This document shows positions 59,080 through 64,000 of a DNA stretch of 64,000 bases, piece after piece. The notes beneath the pieces were generated by a model, which had not been told where the DNA came from, searched no databases, and was given only the letters and a program-made list of their open reading frames with translations. Every line of letters begins with the position of its first letter. The first letter of the stretch is position 1. This stretch comes from Aestuariivita sp. (GTDB lineage: Bacteria; Pseudomonadota; Alphaproteobacteria; Rhodobacterales; Rhodobacteraceae): assembly GCF_021404545.1 (NCBI RefSeq), contig NZ_JAAWWD010000010.1, forward strand, positions 1-64,000, read 5' to 3'. Both the position numbers and the translations under genes were made by a program.

Positions 59080-60288
59080 ATGAGCCTTGCCAACACCGCC
59101 CGCAGCTATGGCAGCGTGACCAAGACCTTCCATTGGCTGACCGCGCTGTTGATCCTGACGGCCATTCCGCTGGGATGGTATGCCAATCAGCTGCCCTATG
59201 ACACCTCCGACCAGTTGGCGCAAAAGGCGCTGGTGTTTTCGCTGCACAAGACCGTGGGCGTTACCGTCTTTGCCGTGGCACTGGTCCGGATCCTCTGGGC
59301 CGTCACCCAACCCAAACCGGCCGGTCTGCACCCTGAGCGCAAGCTTGAGACGATGCTGGCCGAAACGGTGCACTGGTTGCTTTACGGCGCGCTGGTGCTG
59401 GTCCCTCTGACCGGCTGGATCCACCACGCGGCCTCCGAAGGGTTCGCGCCGATCTGGTGGCCCTTTGGCCAGACCCTGCCCTTCGTGCCCCGCGATACGG
59501 AGCTTTCGGCGCTCTTTGCCGGGCTGCATATCGTCACCAAATGGGTGCTGATCGGGGCGATTGGCCTGCATATCGCGGGCGCGCTCAAACATCACCTGAT
59601 CGATCGCGACAGCACCCTGCGCCGGATGCTGCCTGGTATCAGCATAGGCCCGGTTCCCGCGCGCGAGAAGCACACTGTCCTGCCCGTCGTCGCGGCACTC
59701 CTGCTCTGGGCCGGTGCGATCGGGATCGGCAGCGTATCAGGGGCCTATGACAGCCACTCCGCGATTGTCCCGCAAGCCGCCGCGCTGGAGGAGGTCGAGA
59801 CCGACTGGACCGTTCAGAACGGCAGCCTCGGCATCACCGTCACCCAATTGGGCAGCACGGTGGAGGGTCGCTTTGCCGACTGGACCGCCGCGATCACCTT
59901 TGAGCCACGCGAGACCCAAGGCCCTGCGGGCCGCGTGGATGTGACCGTCGCCATCGGCTCGCTGACCCTCGGTTCGGTCACGACAGAGGCTTTGGGTCCG
60001 GAGTTCTTTGCCGCCGAAACCTTCCCGACCGCCCGGTTCGAGGCAGAGATCCTGCGCACCGCCGACGGGTACATTGCCCAAGGCCCCCTCACCATCCGCG
60101 ATCAGAGCCAGGAGATCACCCTGCCCTTCAACATCGCCATCACCGACGCCACCGCCACGGCCAGCGGCGCCCTGTCGGTCAACCGGCTGGAGTATGGGGT
60201 CGGCCAAAGCTATGCCGACGAAAGCTCGGTCGGGTTCGGGGTCGAAATTCGCTTTGATCTGACAGCGACCCGCACAGATCCGGCATAA
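59080..60288 (+). CDS. cytochrome b561-YceI fusion protein
   Basis: 402 residues from ATG 59080. N-terminal cytochrome b561-type domain (about 1-195) with four membrane helices and haem-ligand His in KTFHWLTALLIL, FSLHKTVGVTVF, ETVHWLLYGALVLVPLTGWIHHAA and GLHIVTKWVLIGAIGLHIAGALKHHLID. After a further helix (HTVLPVVAALLLWAGAIGIG) comes a periplasmic YceI-like lipocalin domain (about 230-400, ending EYGVGQSYADESSVGFGVEIRFDLTA). This couples membrane electron transfer to a hydrophobic ligand, perhaps ubiquinone. A free YceI gene lies 790 bp downstream. Confidence 0.9.
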   Translation: MSLANTARSYGSVTKTFHWLTALLILTAIPLGWYANQLPYDTSDQLAQKALVFSLHKTVGVTVFAVALVRILWAVTQPKPAGLHPERKLETMLAETVHWLLYGALVLVPLTGWIHHAASEGFAPIWWPFGQTLPFVPRDTELSALFAGLHIVTKWVLIGAIGLHIAGALKHHLIDRDSTLRRMLPGISIGPVPAREKHTVLPVVAALLLWAGAIGIGSVSGAYDSHSAIVPQAAALEEVETDWTVQNGSLGITVTQLGSTVEGRFADWTAAITFEPRETQGPAGRVDVTVAIGSLTLGSVTTEALGPEFFAAETFPTARFEAEILRTADGYIAQGPLTIRDQSQEITLPFNIAITDATATASGALSVNRLEYGVGQSYADESSVGFGVEIRFDLTATRTDPA

Positions 60289-60389
60289 CAACGCCCAAAC
60301 CCTCTGACCGAAACCCGCCTTGCAAAGGACCACAACTGTCGTTTAGCTGCGGTTGCCTGTCCCTTCAGCCCGTCAGAGTGGTCGCACAT

Positions 60390-61013
60390 ATGATTGCCGA
60401 TATTCATTTGCCCCTGATCCTTCTGGCCGCTCTCGTGGCCAGCGCAAGCCCGGGTCCGGCAACGCTCGCGATCGCGGGCACATCGATGTCGCGGGGGCGC
60501 ACATCCGGTCTGGCGCTGGCCTCCGGCATCACCACCGGGTCGCTGATCTGGTCGGTCTCCGCCGCTCTGGGGCTGGGCGCGCTGATGCTCGCCAATGCCT
60601 GGGCGTTCGAGCTGATCCGCTATGCGGGCGCCGCCTATCTGATGTATCTTGCCTGGAAGTCGGCGCGCTCCGCGCTCTGCGCCAAAGCCATCAAGACGCG
60701 CAGCCTGCGCGGGCATGCGGGCGCGCTTTATTCCAAGGGCCTGGCCCTTCATATCACAAACCCAAAAGCGGTTCTGTTCTTCGGATCGCTCTATGCAATC
60801 GGCCTTCCGGCCGAAGCCTCAGCCTCCCAACTTGCGCTGGTCATCGGCGCGGTCGGCCTGCAAAGCCTGATTGTCTTTCACGGTTATGCGCTGCTGTTTT
60901 CGACCCCGTCGATGACACGCGCCTATCTCAGGTTGCGGCGCTGGTTCGAGGGCCTCTTTGCCCTGGGCTTTGGCGTGGCCAGCGTCAAAATCCTGACCGC
61001 GCGTCTGCAATAG
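60390..61013 (+). CDS. LysE family translocator
   Basis: 207 residues from ATG 60390; a GTG at 60378 is possible. Six hydrophobic helices, the first PLILLAALVASASPGPATLAIAGTSM with the SPGP motif of LysE/RhtB exporters, and GLALHITNPKAVLFFGSLYA with the conserved NPK. It exports amino acids or similar compounds. It converges with the yceI gene on the minus strand. Confidence 0.9.
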   Translation: MIADIHLPLILLAALVASASPGPATLAIAGTSMSRGRTSGLALASGITTGSLIWSVSAALGLGALMLANAWAFELIRYAGAAYLMYLAWKSARSALCAKAIKTRSLRGHAGALYSKGLALHITNPKAVLFFGSLYAIGLPAEASASQLALVIGAVGLQSLIVFHGYALLFSTPSMTRAYLRLRRWFEGLFALGFGVASVKILTARLQ

Positions 61014-61028
61014 GCCGCAAATAGAAGA

Positions 61029-61055
61029 AACCGCCGACCCACAGGGCCGACGGTT
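61029..61055. terminator. bidirectional hairpin between LysE and yceI genes
   Basis: A 12-bp stem (two G-T wobbles) with a three-base loop. On the yceI strand it is followed by TCTTCTATTT. It lies between two convergent genes. Confidence 0.65.
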
Positions 61056-61078
61056 CCCAACTCTGACTGACGGCGCGC

Positions 61079-61663
61079 TTACTCGGCGGCTTGCAGCGCT
61101 TCGACCGAAATAAAGACCTCGACCTCATCGCCGACCGCAGGCGCAAAGGCGCCCAAACCGAAATCGGACCGCAACAGCGTGGTCGTCGCATCCAGACCGA
61201 GCGTCGGCGTGCCCTGTTTCTCACCGAATGGGAACGGGGCGGATTTGTTCAACGTGGTCTCTAGAACAACCGACTGGGTGACGTCATTCATCGTCAGATC
61301 GCCGGTGATGTTGGCGGTGTTGTCACCGGTCACTTCGATACCGGTGGAGGTAAAGGTGACCATGTCGCCCTCCTCGGCACCAAAGAAATCGCCCGACATG
61401 AAATGCGCCTCGCGCGCTTCCCACCCGGTGAACATGCTCATCACCGGCATCGATACGCTCACGCTGGAATTGGCGGGGTCGGCTTCATCGAACATGATCT
61501 CGCCCTCAAAACCCGAGAACATGCCTGTCGTGGTCGAGAACCCAAGGTGATCATAACTGAACACAACCTGACTGTGGCTCGCGTCGAGCTCGAATTTGGC
61601 GGGGGCGGCCAAGGCGGCGGTGGCGCCGGTGGCAAAGGCGGCGGCAAGCAGAAATTGTTTCAT
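61079..61663 (-). CDS. yceI: YceI family periplasmic protein
   Basis: 194 residues from ATG 61663. A signal peptide (MKQFLLAAAFATGATAALA) is followed by the YceI lipocalin-like domain: KFELDASHSQVVFSYDHLGFSTTTGMFSGFEGEIMFDEADP, VSMPVMSMFTGWEAREAHFMSGDFF and GDLTMNDVTQSVVLETTLN. It binds isoprenoid-like hydrophobic molecules in the periplasm. It is paralogous to the YceI domain of the b561 fusion upstream. Confidence 0.92.
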   Translation of the reverse strand: MKQFLLAAAFATGATAALAAPAKFELDASHSQVVFSYDHLGFSTTTGMFSGFEGEIMFDEADPANSSVSVSMPVMSMFTGWEAREAHFMSGDFFGAEEGDMVTFTSTGIEVTGDNTANITGDLTMNDVTQSVVLETTLNKSAPFPFGEKQGTPTLGLDATTTLLRSDFGLGAFAPAVGDEVEVFISVEALQAAE

Positions 61664-61790
61664 GGCGGGCAAAGCTCCTGTTGGTGTTGACGGTCTGAAG
61701 TCAATTAAATTGGGGCAAATCGTCCAAACAACAACAGCAGATCAGGAACAGTTTCTGTGGATTTCTGAACAGACAGGGTCGATTGATGGA

Positions 61791-62363
61791 TTATCGCACC
61801 AGCTCTGCCAGCTGATTGCGCAGGGCGTCACCGGCCGATGCATCCGCGAGCGGGATGTTGAGCAGGATCGAGCCGTCCATATCCCAGATCTCCAACTGCC
61901 CGCCCGTGATCTTGGCTGCGCCCAACGTGTCATAACTCCGGCGCAGAACCGTCACAGGCCGACCGCGATCGGTCTTGTGCAGGATGCGCATTTCGCGCCG
62001 GATCGGATCGAAATAGATCTCGGGCTGGGCAAGTGTCTTGTTCCGCAGGATCAGTGCCGCGCCGCAAAAGATGAAAAAGACCGACGCCCCAAGCTTGTAT
62101 AGCATCAGTGCCGGATCCGCGGTCGCACCGGGCAAGAGCCACAGCCCCGGTCCGCTGAGCACCAGAACGGTACCGGTGAACCGCAAGAGAGCCATCGCCA
62201 ATAGCCTGTGCCCCTCAAATCCCAATGTGACAGGCAGCGTGTCGGTGAACCGCGACCGGATGGCAGGCGGAAACACGCATTGTCTGACGGCCTTCGCCAT
62301 CGGTGGATGACCAGGGCGTGCGCCAGTGCTTCTCCGTGCTTCCGTGACGATCATCTGGGACAT
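61791..62363 (-). CDS. hypothetical protein with two membrane segments
   Basis: 190 residues from ATG 62363; 62354 is an alternative. N-terminal about 45 residues are basic, then two hydrophobic helices (MALLRFTGTVLVLSGPGLWLLPG and LMLYKLGASVFFIFCGAALIL), then a soluble C-terminal part with IYFDPIRREMRILHKTDRGRPVTVLRRSYDTLG and LEIWDMDGSILLNIPLAD. No family recognised. The C-terminus looks like a PH-like/bPH domain of a membrane-associated protein (inference). Divergent from rpsF. Confidence 0.65.
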   Translation of the reverse strand: MSQMIVTEARRSTGARPGHPPMAKAVRQCVFPPAIRSRFTDTLPVTLGFEGHRLLAMALLRFTGTVLVLSGPGLWLLPGATADPALMLYKLGASVFFIFCGAALILRNKTLAQPEIYFDPIRREMRILHKTDRGRPVTVLRRSYDTLGAAKITGGQLEIWDMDGSILLNIPLADASAGDALRNQLAELVR

Positions 62364-62509
62364 ATTCCTTTCCAACCCTGCCCTATTACCTCCTGCCCCC
62401 AGCGGATCTCGGGCGGCCTGAGATACCCTGATTTTCCTGTTTGGCAAAAATGCGTTTTTTGCTGGGCATGATCGCGGCCCGCACCTGCGTTCCCCAGCGC
62501 TGCCGCGTC

Positions 62510-62537
62510 TTGCACGGCACGCCAAACCGTGTATACG
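62510..62537 (+). promoter_or_regulatory. possible promoter of the rpsF operon
   Basis: TTGCAC, 16-bp spacer, TATACG, 107 bp upstream of rpsF. The elements are recognisable but not strong, and the spacing is acceptable. Confidence 0.4.
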
Positions 62538-62643
62538 GAGCGCTCTTCCGCAAGATTTTGAACCGCGCAGTCTCTCGTGGTGGGGCTGCGGAAGATCAAC
62601 CGCCCTGCCTTTGAAATGCGCCTTGATAACAAATGGAGTGCAC

Positions 62644-63000
62644 ATGCCGCTTTATGAGCATGTCTTTATCGCGCGTCAGGATCTGTCCAACACGCAAGCC
62701 GAAGGCCTTATCGAACATTTCGGTGCCATCCTGTCCGACAATGGCGGGAACCTCGTCGAGCACGAGTATTGGGGCATCAAGACCATGGCCTATAAGATCA
62801 ACAAGAACCGCAAAGGCCACTACGCCTTTCTGAAGACCGATGCGCCCGCACCGGCCGTTCAGGAAATGGAACGCCTGATGCGCCTGCATGACGATGTGAT
62901 GCGTGTTCTGACCATCAAGGTCGACGCCCATAACGAAGGCCCTTCGGTCCAGATGCAGAAACGCGACGAACGTGGCGACCGCCGCGAACGCCGCAATTGA
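62644..63000 (+). CDS. rpsF: 30S ribosomal protein S6
   Basis: 118 residues from ATG 62644. YEHVFIARQDLSNTQAEGLIEHF, VEHEYWGIKTMAYKINKNRKGHYAFL and RLHDDVMRVLTIKVD are S6 signatures. It binds 16S rRNA as a heterodimer with S18. The C-terminal tail is basic (QKRDERGDRRERRN). It is the first gene of rpsF-rpsR-rplI. Confidence 0.98.
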   Translation: MPLYEHVFIARQDLSNTQAEGLIEHFGAILSDNGGNLVEHEYWGIKTMAYKINKNRKGHYAFLKTDAPAPAVQEMERLMRLHDDVMRVLTIKVDAHNEGPSVQMQKRDERGDRRERRN

Positions 63001-63025
63001 TCGCTTGAAGAAAGGACACTAACCC

Positions 63026-63253
63026 ATGGCTGCAAAACCATTTTTCCGCCGTCGCAAGGTCTGCCCCTTCTCGGGTGATAACGCCCCTGCGATTGACTAT
63101 AAAGACACCCGTCTGCTGCAACGCTATATCTCGGAGCGCGGCAAGATCGTGCCCTCGCGCATCACTGCCGTGTCGGCCAAAAAGCAACGCGAACTGGCCC
63201 GTGCCATCAAGCGCGCCCGCTTTCTCGCCCTGTTGCCCTACGCCGTGAAATAA
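63026..63253 (+). CDS. rpsR: 30S ribosomal protein S18
   Basis: 75 residues, 25 nt after rps[45 protein letters not shown] and [16 protein letters not shown] match S18, including the conserved [22 protein letters not shown] block. It pairs with S6 on the 30S platform. Confidence 0.98.
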   Translation: MAAKPFFRRRKVCPFSGDNAPAIDYKDTRLLQRYISERGKIVPSRITAVSAKKQRELARAIKRARFLALLPYAVK

Positions 63254-63265
63254 GGAGAGAGACTG

Positions 63266-63901
63266 ATGCAAGTTATCCTTCTGGAACGTGTGTCCAAACT
63301 GGGTCAGATGGGCGATGTCGTGGACGTCAAGTCCGGCTATGCCCGCAACTTCTTGCTGCCGCAGGGCAAGGCGCTGTCCGCGTCTGAAGCCAATATCGCG
63401 CAGTTCGAGACGCAGAAAGCGCAGCTTGAGGCACGCAACCTCGAAACCCGCAAGGAGGCCGAAGCCCTGGGTGAGCGCCTGGACGGGCAACAGTTCATCG
63501 TGATTCGCCAGGCCTCAGATGGTGGCAACCTCTATGGCTCCGTCACGCCCCGCGACGCCGCTGACGCCGCGACCGAGGCAGGCTTCTCGCTGGACCGCAA
63601 ACAGGTCGTCATTGCACAGCCGATCAAGGAGCTGGGCCTGCATTCCGTGGATGTGACCCTGCACCCCGAGGTCGAGGTTACGATGGTCCTCAACGTCGCC
63701 CGCTCGCAAGAAGAGGCCGAATTGCAAGCCTCCGGCAAGACAATCCAGGAACTGGCCGCCGAAGAAGAGGCCGAGGCAGAATTTGAAATTGCCGAACTCT
63801 TCGACGAAATCGGTGCGGCAGAGCTGGACGAGCTGGAAGAAACGGACGATCAGCCCCGGCCCGAAGAGGATGCCGAAGACGACGGCGCGTCCAAGGCCTG
63901 A
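63266..63901 (+). CDS. rplI: 50S ribosomal protein L9
   Basis: 211 residues, 12 nt after rpsR. The L9 N-terminal domain ([34 protein letters not shown]), a connecting helix (about 42-75) and the C-terminal domain with [17 protein letters not shown]. It is longer than the common 150 residues because of an acidic C-terminal extension of about 60 residues ([36 protein letters not shown]), typical of several alphaproteobacterial L9 proteins. Confidence 0.97.
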   Translation: MQVILLERVSKLGQMGDVVDVKSGYARNFLLPQGKALSASEANIAQFETQKAQLEARNLETRKEAEALGERLDGQQFIVIRQASDGGNLYGSVTPRDAADAATEAGFSLDRKQVVIAQPIKELGLHSVDVTLHPEVEVTMVLNVARSQEEAELQASGKTIQELAAEEEAEAEFEIAELFDEIGAAELDELEETDDQPRPEEDAEDDGASKA

Positions 63902-63925
63902 TCCGTCATCATCGCTGCTGACATC

Positions 63926-63962
63926 AAAGGCCGCGCCCGGGCAATCCGGCGCGGCCTTTTTT
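63926..63962 (+). terminator. rho-independent terminator after rplI
   Basis: AAAGGCCGCGCC and GGCGCGGCCTTT, 12-bp perfect arms around a 10-base loop, followed by TTT. It lies 25 nt after the rplI stop and closes the rpsF-rpsR-rplI operon. Confidence 0.92.
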
Positions 63963-64000
63963 GTCCTGTGATGGATCATGGGCAAGCATTCGCCGCCGGG

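Noticed and set aside
1-64000. tRNA, rRNA or riboswitch genes
   Set aside because: I looked for tRNA-like cloverleaf ends (GGTTCRA), rRNA blocks and common riboswitch cores in the gaps and saw none that I can support.

Overview
The window is GC-rich, densely coded alphaproteobacterial DNA. It almost certainly comes from a Rhodobacterales (roseobacter-group) chromosome. The reasons are a complete RcGTA-type gene transfer agent cluster, ftsB followed by pdhA-pdhB-pdhC with a lipoyl domain on the E1 beta subunit, an alphaproteobacterial GAAC-N7-GAAC LexA box in front of uvrA, and roseobacter-style DUF924, DUF3179 and HisA-like genes. No rRNA, tRNA, CRISPR array or insertion sequence was seen.

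Layout. Positions 1-5340 are the right end of a prophage or prophage remnant: a broken tail-tip protein, a tail assembly chaperone, a tail-fibre-like protein, a DUF4376-like protein, then a DNA-modification module (a 54-residue Com-like zinc finger, a C5-cytosine methyltransferase and a D12-class adenine methyltransferase). Positions 5503-8645 are a valine-degradation operon (isobutyryl-CoA dehydrogenase, 3-hydroxyisobutyryl-CoA hydrolase-like protein, 3-hydroxyisobutyrate dehydrogenase). Positions 8776-21825, all on the minus strand, hold uvrA with an SOS box, two MFS transporters, a small methyltransferase, lpdA, a DUF924 gene, queA and a large AsmA/YhdP-like protein. Positions 21946-26793 (plus strand) hold a Bcp peroxiredoxin with a DUF455 ferritin-like partner, an M23 peptidase overlapping a bactofilin, and a DHA2-type exporter. 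Positions 27109-32236 hold a DUF3179 protein, a 26-bp tandem repeat, two overlapping cyclophilins, pgk, an SDR and ftsB.

Positions 32424-36107 encode the pyruvate dehydrogenase complex. pdhA and the distant lpdA carry nearly the same 18-bp palindrome about 26-30 bp before their start codons, which suggests that one regulator controls all of the complex (E1, E2 and E3). After a bidirectional terminator and cysE, positions 37331-51606 (minus strand) hold the GTA cluster from small terminase (gp1) to the tail-tip megatron protein (gp15), plus one small terminal gene. It has an obvious sigma70-type promoter at 51697-51725, almost every junction overlaps, and a strong hairpin follows the capsid gene.

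Upstream of the GTA lie mltG and fabF. The fabD-fabG-acpP operon (with its own terminator) is separated from fabF by a GNAT acetyltransferase, a divergent HisA paralogue and an arginase-family hydrolase. The right end has a cytochrome b561-YceI fusion, a LysE-type exporter, a separate secreted YceI protein, an unknown two-TM protein, and the rpsF-rpsR-rplI ribosomal protein operon closed by a terminator.

Three copies of one hairpin-bearing intergenic element (28197, 32241, 36113) are scattered at gene ends. The points most worth checking are the shared lpdA/pdhA operator, the GTA regulatory signals, the Com/double-methyltransferase module, and the genes inserted in the fatty-acid cluster.
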